Positions 1-10,610 of a DNA stretch of 64,000 bases are shown here, one piece after another. Position 1 is the first letter of the stretch; every line of letters begins with the position of its first letter. The notes beneath the pieces were generated by a model that was not told the DNA's origin, did no database searches, and worked only from the letters and a program-made list of their open reading frames with translations. Both the position numbers and the translations under genes were made by a program. Source of the DNA: RU20A sp042610495 (lineage in GTDB: Bacteria > Pseudomonadota > Alphaproteobacteria > Rhizobiales > Rhizobiaceae); assembly GCF_042610495.1 (NCBI RefSeq), contig NZ_JBHGAP010000002.1, positions 124,001 to 188,000 on the forward strand. Direction: 5' to 3'.

Positions 1-191
1 CCGCACCGTCGGCCGCTGGCGGCTTCACGCTCAGCATCGGCACCGGCTATCATGACGCCGAGGTGCTGCCGGTCGGCCACTACTACGGTCACCGCAAGCA
101 CTATTACAAGCAGTACTGCTTCATCAAGAAGATCCGCAAGTACGACTACTACGGCAATCTCGTGGTGAAGCGCATCCGCGTCTGCCGTTGA
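1..191 (+). CDS. C-terminal part of a small secreted-type hypothetical protein (5' end outside window)
   Basis: An open frame enters from the left edge and ends at TGA 189-191, giving the last 62 residues of a protein. The visible part is rich in Tyr, His, Lys and Arg, with two Cys near the end (KQYCFIKK and IRVCR-stop), which could form a disulphide. Short basic Tyr/His-rich tails of this kind are seen in small exported rhizobial proteins, but I do not recognise a named family. It is followed by a strong intrinsic terminator at 232-262, which supports its being the end of a transcription unit. Start and signal peptide cannot be judged. Confidence 0.55.
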   Translation, partial: APSAAGGFTLSIGTGYHDAEVLPVGHYYGHRKHYYKQYCFIKKIRKYDYYGNLVVKRIRVCR

Positions 192-231
192 CGGGCACGA
201 TCCGTCACCGGCCTTCGGGCATCTGCGACAG

Positions 232-262
232 CCAGCCCGGCACCTTCGCGCCGGGCTGGTTT
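232..262 (+). terminator. Rho-independent terminator after the first gene
   Basis: Perfect 10-bp stem CCAGCCCGGC / GCCGGGCTGG with an 8-base loop, followed by TTT. It lies 41 bases after the stop codon at 191 and separates that gene from the efflux operon. Confidence 0.7.
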
Positions 263-423
263 CCGGCGTGAACCGCTCCTGCTTCACCGCGATGTGAGGG
301 CTGCGGCAAAATTCCATGCGCATGAAGCCTTGGCAGGGCGTGAACGGAACACAATCTCCGGATAAGACTGCAGGCCTGCCGGATGTCCGGCCGTGCCGCA
401 CACCCCGGAGTTTCCCCTCGTCC

Positions 424-1659
424 ATGGCTTCCCTTCGCGATCCGCAACCGGCAACCCCGCAGACGGCTGCGCCAGCCTCTCCCGCAGCGACGCCGGTGCG
501 GCCGAAGCGACGCGGCAAGCGCGGGCGCTGGCTGATCGCGCTTGTCATCCTCGCGCTTGCCGGCGGCGCGGGCGCCTACCGCTACCTGTCGACCGAGAGC
601 AAGACCGAGGCGAATGTGCTGACGGACACGGTGTCGCGCGGGGACATCGAAAGCCTCGTGACGGCCACCGGCGTCGTGAAACCTTTCAAGGATGTGGATG
701 TGGGCGCGCAGGTCTCCGGCCAGTTGCTGCGCATTCCCGTCGAGATCGGGGATCAGGTGAAGCAGGGCGACCTGATCGCGGAAATCGATCCCGCCTCGAT
801 CAAGACGCAGATCGAGATCGCCGAAGCCGAGCTCGCCAATCTGAAGGCGCAACTGGCCGGCCGGCAGGCGCAGGCGACGCTGGCCGCCCGCACGCTGGCG
901 CGCCAGCAGGCGCTGGTGAAGGCCAACGGCGCCGCGCAGGCCGCGCTCGACGAGGCCGAGGCGACGGAGGCCGGGGCACGCGCCGACATCGACGCGCTGA
1001 ATGCGCAGATCCGCAAGCAGGAGGCGGCTCTTAAGGATGCCGGCATCAGCCTTGGCCACACCCAGATCTATGCCCCCATGGCCGGCACGGTGGTCGATAT
1101 CGCCGCCACCGAGGGCCAGACGCTGAACGCCAACCAGACGACGCCGACCATCGCCACGCTCGCCGACCTCTCGACCATGACGATCGAGGCCGATGTCTCG
1201 GAAGCCGATGTGAGCCGGCTCAAGGTCGGCATGCCCGTCTATTTCACCCTGCTCGGCGCACCGGACCTGCGCATCGAAGGCAAGCTCCGGCAGGTGAAGC
1301 CGAAGCCGTCCACGGAAAACAATGTCGTGCTCTACTCCGCCCTCTTCGACGTGCCGAATACGCAAGGGCGGCTGATGATCGACATGACGGCGGAGGTGTT
1401 CTTCGTCGAGGCCTCCGCGAAGAACGTGCTGAAGGTTCCGGTGACGGCGCTTTCGCGCGACCGCAACGGCAAGGCGGAGGTGACCGTGACGACGGCGGGC
1501 GGCGGGCGCGAGACGCGCACGATCGAAACGGGCCTGCGCGACCGCCTCTCCGTCGAGGTGCGCTCCGGGCTTTCGGAAGGCGACACGGTGGTGACCGGAC
1601 AGGCCTCCGAGCGATCCGGCCAGCAGCGTCGCCGCGGCGGCATGCCGCCGATGTTCTGA
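424..1659 (+). CDS. MacA-like periplasmic adaptor subunit of an ABC efflux pump (HlyD/RND adaptor family)
   Basis: Membrane-fusion protein linking an inner-membrane transporter to an outer-membrane channel. From the ATG at 424 it is 411 residues: a basic N-terminus, one membrane anchor about residues 36-54, a first lipoyl half, a long Ala/Gln/Glu-rich alpha-helical hairpin about 125-195, the second lipoyl half, a beta-barrel and membrane-proximal domain, and a basic tail ending MPPMF. An upstream in-frame ATG at 316 would add 36 residues that look unlike the family, so 424 is preferred, although its ribosome site is weak. The MacB-like transporter begins nine bases after the stop, so the two form one operon. 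The substrate (macrolide, peptide or siderophore) cannot be told from sequence. Confidence 0.88.
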   Translation: MASLRDPQPATPQTAAPASPAATPVRPKRRGKRGRWLIALVILALAGGAGAYRYLSTESKTEANVLTDTVSRGDIESLVTATGVVKPFKDVDVGAQVSGQLLRIPVEIGDQVKQGDLIAEIDPASIKTQIEIAEAELANLKAQLAGRQAQATLAARTLARQQALVKANGAAQAALDEAEATEAGARADIDALNAQIRKQEAALKDAGISLGHTQIYAPMAGTVVDIAATEGQTLNANQTTPTIATLADLSTMTIEADVSEADVSRLKVGMPVYFTLLGAPDLRIEGKLRQVKPKPSTENNVVLYSALFDVPNTQGRLMIDMTAEVFFVEASAKNVLKVPVTALSRDRNGKAEVTVTTAGGGRETRTIETGLRDRLSVEVRSGLSEGDTVVTGQASERSGQQRRRGGMPPMF

Positions 1660-1668
1660 GGTTTCCCC

Positions 1669-3627
<1,959 letters not shown>

Positions 3628-3721
3628 CCATCCAATGAGGCCGCGCATTCCCACGGCAGCGCGATTGCGCTAAGTCCTTGCCGATGTTCCCAATCGCTTT
3701 CGAAACCTCAGGGGCGAACGC

Positions 3722-4936
3722 ATGGCACTTGGCGGCAAACGCATCCTTCTCATCATTGCGGGCGGCATCGCGGCCTATAAGAGCCTCGACCTCATCCGCC
3801 GCCTGAAGGAGCGGGGCGCCGAGGTGGTGCCGGTGATGACGGCGGGCGCGCAGCAGTTCATCACGCCGCTTGCCGTCGGCGCGCTCTCGGGCGGGCACGT
3901 CTTCACCGAGATCTTCTCCCGCGAGGACGAGCAGGATGTCGGCCATATCCGGCTGGCGCGCGAGGCCGATGCCATCGTGATTGCGCCTGCCACCGCCGAC
4001 CTGATGGCGAAGATGGCGAACGGCCTTGCCGACGATCTCGCCAGCACCGTGCTGCTCGCAACCGACCGGCCGGTGCTCGCGGCCCCCGCCATGAACCCGA
4101 AGATGTGGAGCCATCCGGCCACGCGCCGCAACGTCGCGACGCTGGCGAAGGATGGCATCCGCTTCGTTGGTCCCGCCGCCGGCGAGATGGCGGAGCGCGG
4201 CGAGGCGGGAACGGGCCGCATGGTGGAGCCGCTGGAGATCGTCGCGGCGCTGGAGGCGCTTTTCTCCGAGGCCGCCGACAAGCCGCTCGCCGGCCGCCGC
4301 GCCATCGTCACGTCAGGCCCGACCCATGAGCCGATTGACCCGGTGCGCTACATCGCCAACCGCTCCTCCGGCCGGCAGGGCCATGCGATTGCCGCTGCCC
4401 TGGCGCGGCTCGGGGCCGACGTCACGCTCGTCAGCGGGCCCGTCTCCATCCCGGACCCGACCGGCGTGACGATGGTGCATGTGGAGCGGGCCGAGGAGAT
4501 GCTGGCGGCCGTTCTTAGCGCCCTGCCCGCCGATATCGCCGTCATGGTGGCGGCCGTGGCCGACTGGCGGGTGGCGACCAGCGCGGAGGAGAAGATCAAG
4601 AAGACGCCCGGCGAGGGTCCGCCGACCCTGTCGCTTGCCGAAAACCCCGACATCCTCAGCACCGTCGGCCACCATGCGGAGCGCCCCCGCATCGTCGTCG
4701 GCTTTGCGGCGGAGACGCAGACGCTGATCGAAAACGCCACCCGCAAGCTCGAGCGCAAAGGCGCGGATTTCATCGTCGCCAACGATGTCTCGCCGGAAAC
4801 CGGCATCATGGGCGGCACGCGCAACGAGGTGCGCCTTGTGAGCCGCGATGGTGTCGAGGATTGGCCCGACATGGACAAGGATGCGGTCGCCGACAAGCTC
4901 GCCCGGCGGATCGCCGAGATGCTGGCAAAAGCCTGA
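3722..4936 (+). CDS. coaBC: Bifunctional phosphopantothenoylcysteine decarboxylase / phosphopantothenate-cysteine ligase
   Basis: Two steps of coenzyme A synthesis: CoaB joins cysteine to 4'-phosphopantothenate using CTP, and CoaC decarboxylates the product with FMN. The 404 residues show the flavoprotein half first (GGIAAYKS 14-21, catalytic His75 in DVGHIRL, PAMNPKMW 122-129), then the ligase half starting at SGPTHEPIDPVRYI with NRSSGRQG. Length matches the family. The substrate-flap segment reads EMAERGEAGTGRM, so the Cys158 of the E. coli enzyme aligns with Arg159 (see findings). The ATG at 3722 follows 94 bases of intergenic DNA. In many proteobacteria dut follows directly; here dut lies 3.7 kb downstream. 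Confidence 0.95.
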   Translation: MALGGKRILLIIAGGIAAYKSLDLIRRLKERGAEVVPVMTAGAQQFITPLAVGALSGGHVFTEIFSREDEQDVGHIRLAREADAIVIAPATADLMAKMANGLADDLASTVLLATDRPVLAAPAMNPKMWSHPATRRNVATLAKDGIRFVGPAAGEMAERGEAGTGRMVEPLEIVAALEALFSEAADKPLAGRRAIVTSGPTHEPIDPVRYIANRSSGRQGHAIAAALARLGADVTLVSGPVSIPDPTGVTMVHVERAEEMLAAVLSALPADIAVMVAAVADWRVATSAEEKIKKTPGEGPPTLSLAENPDILSTVGHHAERPRIVVGFAAETQTLIENATRKLERKGADFIVANDVSPETGIMGGTRNEVRLVSRDGVEDWPDMDKDAVADKLARRIAEMLAKA

Positions 4937-5764
4937 TCAGAAGGTGCGCGCGGACGGACGGACCGGCATCGGTGCCGGCTCGTTGCCGGCAACGGGATTG
5001 AAGACGCGCATGTCGATGCCGTTTTCGCCGACGATCACCGCCGTGCCGTCAGGGATTTCCACCCAGGCCTCGTCGTCGTCGTTCAGCGGTTCGGATACGA
5101 GGCAGTAGCCGCCGGCCCGGCCCATGGGCGCGGCGTAGAGTGTCGGCGCGCGCCAGTCGGTGGCATAGCGCACGGCGTAGAGCCCGCGACCATCGGAGAA
5201 GGCCGCTGTGAAGCGGATCAGCGGCGGCGTGCCCATATGGTCCGACAGGCGCTCGACGAAGGCAATCGTCTCGGCCATGGCCGCCAGCGGATCGCGGTCA
5301 AGGCCGAATTGCAGGGCCAGCAGGAAGAGCAGTTCGGAATCCGTCGTGCCGGTGCGGGCGGCGTAGAGATCGTTGTCGAGCATGCTTTCCATGGGCCGGC
5401 GCAACTGCTCGAAACCGTTGATCTGGCCATTGTGCATGAAGGACCAGCGGCCGAAGACGAAGGGGTGGCAGTTGTCGCGCCGCGTGCCGCCGCCGGTCGC
5501 GGCGCGCACATGGGCGAGGAAGAGCGGCGAGCGGATCTGCCGGGCGATGCTTTTCAGGTTGCAGTCCGACCAGGCCGGCAGGATATCGCGGTAGCGCCCC
5601 GGCTCCGGCCGGTCGCCATACCAGGCGATGCCGAAGCCGTCGCCGTTGGTGGCCGTCTTGGCGCGGGTGGCGCAATGCGACTGCTCGATCAGCGAATGGG
5701 CCGGCGAGGACACGATGTCCTCCAGGAAAAGCGGTTCTCCGCGATAGGCTGCCCAACGGCACAT
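4937..5764 (-). CDS. Class II glutamine amidotransferase (YafJ/EgtC-like)
   Basis: 275-residue stand-alone N-terminal-nucleophile amidotransferase. Cys2 directly after the initiator Met (MCRWAAYRGEP) is the expected catalytic nucleophile once Met is removed, which fixes the start at 5764 rather than the upstream in-frame ATG at 5812. Other family marks are HCATRAKT, DGFGIAWYGD, FLAHVRAATGG, CHPFVFGRWSFMHNG and the DSELLFLL segment. Such proteins hydrolyse gamma-glutamyl bonds; EgtC acts in ergothioneine synthesis, but no egt genes are nearby, so the substrate is open. It converges on coaBC with no spacer (coaBC ends at 4936). Confidence 0.85.
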   Translation of the reverse strand: MCRWAAYRGEPLFLEDIVSSPAHSLIEQSHCATRAKTATNGDGFGIAWYGDRPEPGRYRDILPAWSDCNLKSIARQIRSPLFLAHVRAATGGGTRRDNCHPFVFGRWSFMHNGQINGFEQLRRPMESMLDNDLYAARTGTTDSELLFLLALQFGLDRDPLAAMAETIAFVERLSDHMGTPPLIRFTAAFSDGRGLYAVRYATDWRAPTLYAAPMGRAGGYCLVSEPLNDDDEAWVEIPDGTAVIVGENGIDMRVFNPVAGNEPAPMPVRPSARTF

Positions 5765-6083
5765 GATGCTCACTCCACGGCCCGGTGCCTGCCTCCCTAC
5801 GCGCGGAAACACGCCGACTCGCCGTTCTCATTGAAACTGTTAACCATGCGGAAGAGCCACTTTCCAACGCAAATTGGTAAAAATGCGTTAACGATGATGC
5901 GACATCCGTCATTTGCGATCATGGCCCGCGCCCGTGGCCGGCGCGGTTTCCCCGGAAACACGCGGTCTCGACGATGCCATGCCTTGCTCTTGCGCGGCCG
6001 CTCAATAGAATGGGCGTTCCGCTTTTCGAATTCCTGATCCATTTCGGTCGATGCGAGGGGCGATGGATTGCAGGGGTAGGGGC
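5765..6083. other. Intergenic region between divergent genes
   Basis: About 320 bases between the amidotransferase (leftward) and the RpiR regulator (rightward). It includes an AT-richer core around 5825-5905 that should hold the promoters of both genes. Within it, 5877-5892 reads GTAA-N7-TTAAC, one mismatch from the CtrA consensus. No gene is visible. Confidence 0.4.
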
Positions 6084-6929
6084 ATGACGGAGCAGAAGAC
6101 GGCGGTGCAGGCGCCGGAGGATTTCGAGGGGCTGAAGAGCCTGATCCTCGAGCGCAAGACGAGCCTGCCGAAGCGGCTGAAGCAGGTGGCGGCCTTCACG
6201 CTCGATCATCCCGAGGAGGTGGCCTTCGGCACGGCGGCGAGCATTGCGGCGGCGGCGCAGGTGCAGCCCTCCACCCTCGTCCGCTTCGCGCAGCATTTCG
6301 GCTATGACGGCTTCTCGGCCCTGCAGCAGGTGTTCCAGGCACGGCTGAAGGAGCGGGCGCCGGGCTATGAGGACCGGCTGAAGGCGCTTGGCGAAAACGG
6401 CCACAGCGGCCGCGAAAGCGGTTCGATCTTCAACGGTTTCGTCGCGGCCGCCCATCGCTCGCTCGACAATGCGGCCCGCGCCATCGATCCCGCCGCCTTC
6501 GAGCAGGCGGTGGAGATCCTCGGCTCGGCCGAGACGATCCTGCTCATCGCCAAGCGCCGCTCCTACCCGCTGACCAGCTACATGGCCTATGCCTTCGGCA
6601 AGCTGAAGGTGCCCTATCGCCTGGTGGGCAGCGCCGCCGGCATCGATGACGACCTGATCGCCATGGCCGGCCCGCGCGATGCGGGCTTTGCCGTGTCGTT
6701 TTCGCCCTATGCCTCGGAAAGCGTCACCCAGGCCCGCAGCCTTTCGGGCCGTGGCGTGCCGGTGGTGTCGCTGACGGATTCGGCCTTTTCACCGCTGGCG
6801 GAATCCTCCGCCGTCTGGTTCGAGCTGGCGGAGGCAGATCATGCCGGCTTCCGCTCGCTTTCGGCCAGCATGGCCTTCGTCATGGCGCTGACGGTGGCGG
6901 TGGCGGAGAAGCGGCAGCGGGGCGCATGA
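6084..6929 (+). CDS. MurR/RpiR-family transcriptional regulator
   Basis: 281 residues from the ATG at 6084, which is preceded by AGGGGTAGGGG; an in-frame ATG at 6051 lacks such a site. The N-terminal half is an RpiR helix-turn-helix (KSLILERK, TLDHPEEVAFGTAASIAAAAQV, TLVRFAQHFGYDGFSALQQVF). The C-terminal half is a SIS sugar-phosphate binding domain (ETILLIAKRRSYPLTSYMAYA, VSFSPYASESVTQARSLSGRGVPVVSLTD). Members sense phosphosugars and usually control an adjacent catabolic operon, but no sugar gene is next to this one, so its target is unknown. It converges with prfC. Confidence 0.85.
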   Translation: MTEQKTAVQAPEDFEGLKSLILERKTSLPKRLKQVAAFTLDHPEEVAFGTAASIAAAAQVQPSTLVRFAQHFGYDGFSALQQVFQARLKERAPGYEDRLKALGENGHSGRESGSIFNGFVAAAHRSLDNAARAIDPAAFEQAVEILGSAETILLIAKRRSYPLTSYMAYAFGKLKVPYRLVGSAAGIDDDLIAMAGPRDAGFAVSFSPYASESVTQARSLSGRGVPVVSLTDSAFSPLAESSAVWFELAEADHAGFRSLSASMAFVMALTVAVAEKRQRGA

Positions 6930-6965
6930 GCGCAGCCGACGAAGCCGCCCCGCGCCCTTGTCCCA

Positions 6966-8549
6966 TCACGCCGCCTTGGCGACATGATATTCCTTGATCG
7001 CGGCCATCTTGATGGCGGGATAGCGTTCGGCCTCGTAGCGCAGCGAGAAGCTGTCCTGGGCGAGGAAGACCGGGTCGCCATCGAGGTCGCGGGCAATATC
7101 GCCGCGGCGCACGGTGACGAATTTTTCCAGATCCTCCGCCTTCTCCGCCGAGATCCAGCGGCAGACGGAAAAGCGCGACATTTCGAAGGAGACCGGCAGG
7201 CCGTATTCCTGCTGCAGGCGTTCCTTGAGCACGTCGAGCTGCAGGGCGCCGACGACGCCGACGATGGCGGGCGAGCCGTCTTCCGGCGAGAAAAGCTGCA
7301 CGACGCCTTCTTCGGCCATCTGCTGCAGGGCTTCCTTCAGCTTCTTGGCCTTCATCGCATCTTCCAGCCGCACGCGACGCAGGATTTCCGGCGAGAAGTT
7401 CGGCACGCCCTGGAAGACCAGCGCCTCGCCTTCCGTCAGCGTGTCCCCGATGCGCAGCGTGCCGTGGTTGGGAATGCCCACCACGTCGCCGGCATAGGCG
7501 GTGTCGGCCAGTTGGCGCTGCGAAGCGAAGAAGAACTGCGGCGCGGTGAGCCCAAGCTGCTTGCCGGTGCGGGCCAGCCGCGCCTTCATGCCGCGCTCCA
7601 GCTTGCCGGAGCAGATCCGGGCAAAGGCGATGCGGTCGCGGTGGTTCGGGTCCATGTTCGCCTGGATCTTGAAGACGAAGGCCGTCATCTTCTCCTCGGC
7701 CGCATGCACGGTGCGCACATCGGCCACCTGGTCGCGCGGCGGCGGGGCGAAATCGCCGAGCGCGTTGATGAGGTCACGCACGCCGAAATTCCGGAGCGCC
7801 GAGCCGAAGAAGACCGGCGTCATGTGGCCTTCGAGGAAGCTCTGGCGATCGAAGGGGCGGCAGGCTTCACGGGCCAGCTCCACCTCCGCGATGAAGGCCT
7901 CGCGCTCGTTTTCCGGCAGGCGGCTCGCCACGGCCTGCGGACCGTTGACCTTGGTCGGGACGACCTCGGTATCGGAACCGCGCACGGTGTTTTCAGCGAG
8001 CGTATAGGAGCCGCAGAAGGTCTTGGATCGGCCGATCGGCCAGGTCACCGGCGCCGTGTCCAGCGCCAGCTTCTCCTCCACCTCGTCCAGGATCTCGAAG
8101 GGATCGCGGCTTTCGCGGTCCATCTTGTTGATGAAGGTGATGATCGGAATGTCCCGCATGCGGCAGACTTCGAAGAGCTTCAGCGTGCGCGGCTCGATGC
8201 CCTTGGCGGCGTCGATGACCATGACGGCCGCATCCACCGCCGTCAGCGTGCGATAGGTGTCGTCGGCGAAGTCTTCGTGGCCGGGCGTGTCGAGAATGTT
8301 GAAGACGTTGCCGTCATATTCGAAGGTCATCACCGAGGTCACGACGGAGATGCCGCGCTCGCGCTCGATCTTCATCCAGTCGGAGCGTGTCTGGATGCGG
8401 TCCTTCTTGGCCTTCACCTCGCCGGCGAGCTGGATGGCGCCGCCGAACAGCAAGAGCTTTTCCGTCAGCGTGGTCTTGCCGGCGTCCGGGTGCGCGATGA
8501 TCGCGAAGGTGCGGCGGCGGGAGACCGCCTCGGCGAGTGTTTCCGTCAT
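6966..8549 (-). CDS. prfC: Peptide chain release factor 3
   Basis: GTPase that recycles RF1/RF2 from the ribosome after termination. The 527 residues carry the G motifs of the EF-G/RF3 family: G1 AHPDAGKTT 19-27, the switch segment ERGISVVTSVMTF, G3 DTPGHEDF 87-94 and G4 NKMD 141-144, followed by domains II and III of RF3 (RIGDTLTEGE, GVVGALQLDVLKERL). Length is as expected for the family. It is transcribed leftward, divergent from dut with 94 bases between. Nothing unusual is seen in the sequence. Confidence 0.97.
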   Translation of the reverse strand: MTETLAEAVSRRRTFAIIAHPDAGKTTLTEKLLLFGGAIQLAGEVKAKKDRIQTRSDWMKIERERGISVVTSVMTFEYDGNVFNILDTPGHEDFADDTYRTLTAVDAAVMVIDAAKGIEPRTLKLFEVCRMRDIPIITFINKMDRESRDPFEILDEVEEKLALDTAPVTWPIGRSKTFCGSYTLAENTVRGSDTEVVPTKVNGPQAVASRLPENEREAFIAEVELAREACRPFDRQSFLEGHMTPVFFGSALRNFGVRDLINALGDFAPPPRDQVADVRTVHAAEEKMTAFVFKIQANMDPNHRDRIAFARICSGKLERGMKARLARTGKQLGLTAPQFFFASQRQLADTAYAGDVVGIPNHGTLRIGDTLTEGEALVFQGVPNFSPEILRRVRLEDAMKAKKLKEALQQMAEEGVVQLFSPEDGSPAIVGVVGALQLDVLKERLQQEYGLPVSFEMSRFSVCRWISAEKAEDLEKFVTVRRGDIARDLDGDPVFLAQDSFSLRYEAERYPAIKMAAIKEYHVAKAA

Positions 8550-8643
8550 GGTGGCTTCAAATCCTGTGAGTTGGGCGCGTCTTTACAGGCTCGGGGGCCA
8601 AGATGCAATTGACGGCCCGCCACCCGGCCCGGCTTATGGCGGC

Positions 8644-9117
8644 ATGACAAACGCCCTTTCCCCACCGCGCCTTGCCCTGAAACGCCTGCCGCATGGCGAG
8701 GGCATCGCCCTGCCGCGCTATGAGACGTCGGGTGCGGCCGGCATGGACCTTGCCGCCGCCGTGCCGGCCGGCGAGCCGATGGTGCTTTTGCCCGGAGAAC
8801 GCATGCTGGTGCCGACCGGCTTCATCTTCGAGGTGCCGGATGGTTTCGAGATGCAGGTCCGCCCGCGCTCCGGCCTTGCCTTCAAGCACGGCATCACGTG
8901 CCTCAACACGCCCGGCACCATCGACAGCGACTATCGTGGCGAGGTGAAGGTTCTGCTGATCAATCTCGGCGCCGAGCCCTTCACGGTGGAGCGCGGCATG
9001 CGCATTGCGCAGGCGGTGATAGCGCCTGTTACGCAAGCAACGGTCACCGAGATCGACGATGTCAGCGAGACCGCGCGCGGCACCGGCGGCTTTGGCTCGA
9101 CAGGCACCGGCGTCTAG
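8644..9117 (+). CDS. dut: dUTP diphosphatase
   Basis: Hydrolyses dUTP to dUMP, keeping uracil out of DNA and supplying dTMP synthesis. The 157-residue protein has all five trimeric dUTPase motifs: SGAAGMDL 29-36, PRSGLA 74-79, NTPGTIDSDYRGEVKV 88-103 (with the catalytic Asp), GMRIAQAV 118-125 and the C-terminal glycine-rich arm RGTGGFGSTG 145-154. The ATG at 8644 gives the usual family N-terminus; a longer in-frame extension upstream runs through prfC antisense and is not real. Its stop overlaps the end of the convergent cysteine hydrolase gene by three bases. Confidence 0.97.
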   Translation: MTNALSPPRLALKRLPHGEGIALPRYETSGAAGMDLAAAVPAGEPMVLLPGERMLVPTGFIFEVPDGFEMQVRPRSGLAFKHGITCLNTPGTIDSDYRGEVKVLLINLGAEPFTVERGMRIAQAVIAPVTQATVTEIDDVSETARGTGGFGSTGTGV

Positions 9118-9704
9118 GACACCTTCAACGCCCCCTTCGGCGCCACCGCGAATTCCAGATCGCCGCAGCGCACGAGGCGCACCGTATGCGCGCCGGCCGA
9201 GAAGCCTTCGAGAATGCGATTATGGTGGCCGATGACCTGGGTGTAGGACCAGCCGCCCATGTCGACCGACATCTGGCCGTCGGACAGCAGCGTCACGTCG
9301 AAGCCGTGGGAGACGGCGCGGCGCACGGTGGTGTCGATGCAGAACGGCGTCAGCGCCCCGCCGATCACCAGATGCGAAATGTCGAGCGTGCGCAGCGCAT
9401 CGAGCAGCGTCGTTTCGTGAAAGGCATCGCAGGCAGCCTTTGCGACGATGTGGTCCCGGTCTTCGGGCGCGAATTCCGCGCGCAACTGCCAGCCGGGGCT
9501 GCCGGCCGTCAAGTGCGGGTCGGCGGCATCCTCGTGCTGGACGAAGAGGACGGGAACCTCAGCCTCGCGGGCCTTGCGCGTCACGGTGCCGAGACGGGCC
9601 GCGACCGTATCATAGGCGCGGTCGAGCGTGCGCTGGCGGCGCGGCTGCGCCTGACCCGCGACGATTCCCACCTGCATGTCGATCAGGACGAGCGCTGTCG
9701 TCAT
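9114..9704 (-). CDS. Isochorismatase-family cysteine hydrolase
   Basis: 196 residues of the isochorismatase-like alpha/beta fold. The expected triad is visible: Asp9 in ALVLIDMQVG, Lys89 in HIVAKAACDAF, and Cys122 in GGALTPFCIDTTVRRA, with the preceding cis-peptide-type turn. Family members hydrolyse isochorismate, nicotinamide, N-carbamoyl compounds or related amides; the substrate cannot be told here. The start at 9704 is supported by GGGAGACAG upstream. It is divergent from the LysE-type exporter (149 bases between), which might share its control, and converges on dut. Confidence 0.85.
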   Translation of the reverse strand: MTTALVLIDMQVGIVAGQAQPRRQRTLDRAYDTVAARLGTVTRKAREAEVPVLFVQHEDAADPHLTAGSPGWQLRAEFAPEDRDHIVAKAACDAFHETTLLDALRTLDISHLVIGGALTPFCIDTTVRRAVSHGFDVTLLSDGQMSVDMGGWSYTQVIGHHNRILEGFSAGAHTVRLVRCGDLEFAVAPKGALKVS

Positions 9705-9853
9705 GGCTGTCTCCCTGTCTGGCGGCCCCGATGGGGCGGATGACCTTTGCGGGAACGCACGGGCGCCGGATGGGTTGCATGCGGCCATCTTTGCAAAGAC
9801 GCCGCGCGGGCGTAAGACAGGACACCATCCTTCCAACCGGTTCGGGAACGCCG

Positions 9854-10471
9854 ATGAGCATCACCACGCTGCTGGCCTACAGTCTTGCCCTCTTCATCGC
9901 CGCCGCCATTCCCGGGCCGGGCATGACGGCGATCGTGGCGCGCGCGCTCGGCACCGGCTTTCGCGAGACCTTCTTCATGGGGCTCGGCCTCATTCTCGGC
10001 GATCTCGTCTATCTCACCGCAGCCGTGCTCGGCCTTGCCGTGATTGCGGAAACCTTTGCCGGCGTCTTCCTCGCCATCAAGATCATCGGCGCGCTCTATC
10101 TCGCCTATGTCGGCTGGAAGCTCTGGACCGCCGGCATCCTGCCGCAGGAGGTGGCGGCACGCGCGCCGTCCAGCCCGGCCGCGGCCTTCCTCTCCGGCCT
10201 GCTCGTCACGCTCGGCAATCCCAAGACCATGCTGTTCTATCTGGCGCTGACGCCGACGCTGATCGACATCGCCCATGTGACGGCCGTCGATTACGCCATC
10301 CTGATCATTGCGACCGCACTGGTGCTGCTGGCCGTTCTCCTGCCCTATATCCTGCTTGCCAGCCGGGCGCGCCTGCTGCTGGCCCGCCCGCAGGCCCTGA
10401 AGATCCTGAACCGCACGGCGGGCAGCATTCTGGCCGGCACCGCGGCCTATATGATCGCCAAGGCCGCCTGA
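9854..10471 (+). CDS. LysE-family amino acid exporter
   Basis: 205-residue integral membrane protein with about six hydrophobic segments and the LysE/RhtB N-terminal signature PGPGMTAIVARALGTGFRE followed by GLGLILGDLVYL. A second conserved stretch, VTLGNPKTMLFYLALTP, is also typical. These proteins export amino acids or derivatives by proton antiport; the substrate is not predictable from sequence. The ATG at 9854 follows GGGAACGCCG. A longer reading frame starting at 9440 is antisense to the hydrolase and is not credible. cysK lies 139 bases downstream, so export of a cysteine-related compound is possible but unproven. Confidence 0.88.
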   Translation: MSITTLLAYSLALFIAAAIPGPGMTAIVARALGTGFRETFFMGLGLILGDLVYLTAAVLGLAVIAETFAGVFLAIKIIGALYLAYVGWKLWTAGILPQEVAARAPSSPAAAFLSGLLVTLGNPKTMLFYLALTPTLIDIAHVTAVDYAILIIATALVLLAVLLPYILLASRARLLLARPQALKILNRTAGSILAGTAAYMIAKAA

Positions 10472-10610
10472 AACGGTTGTTCGCCAAAGCGTCGTTTGCT
10501 AGGCGAAAATTCTCGTGAGCGGCGGCTTCCATGCCGGCGCGGCACTGGCATGGGGGCCGGCGAGCCCCTATTCTCCTGTCACCTCAACAGGATCAACAGG
10601 GGAGACTTCC

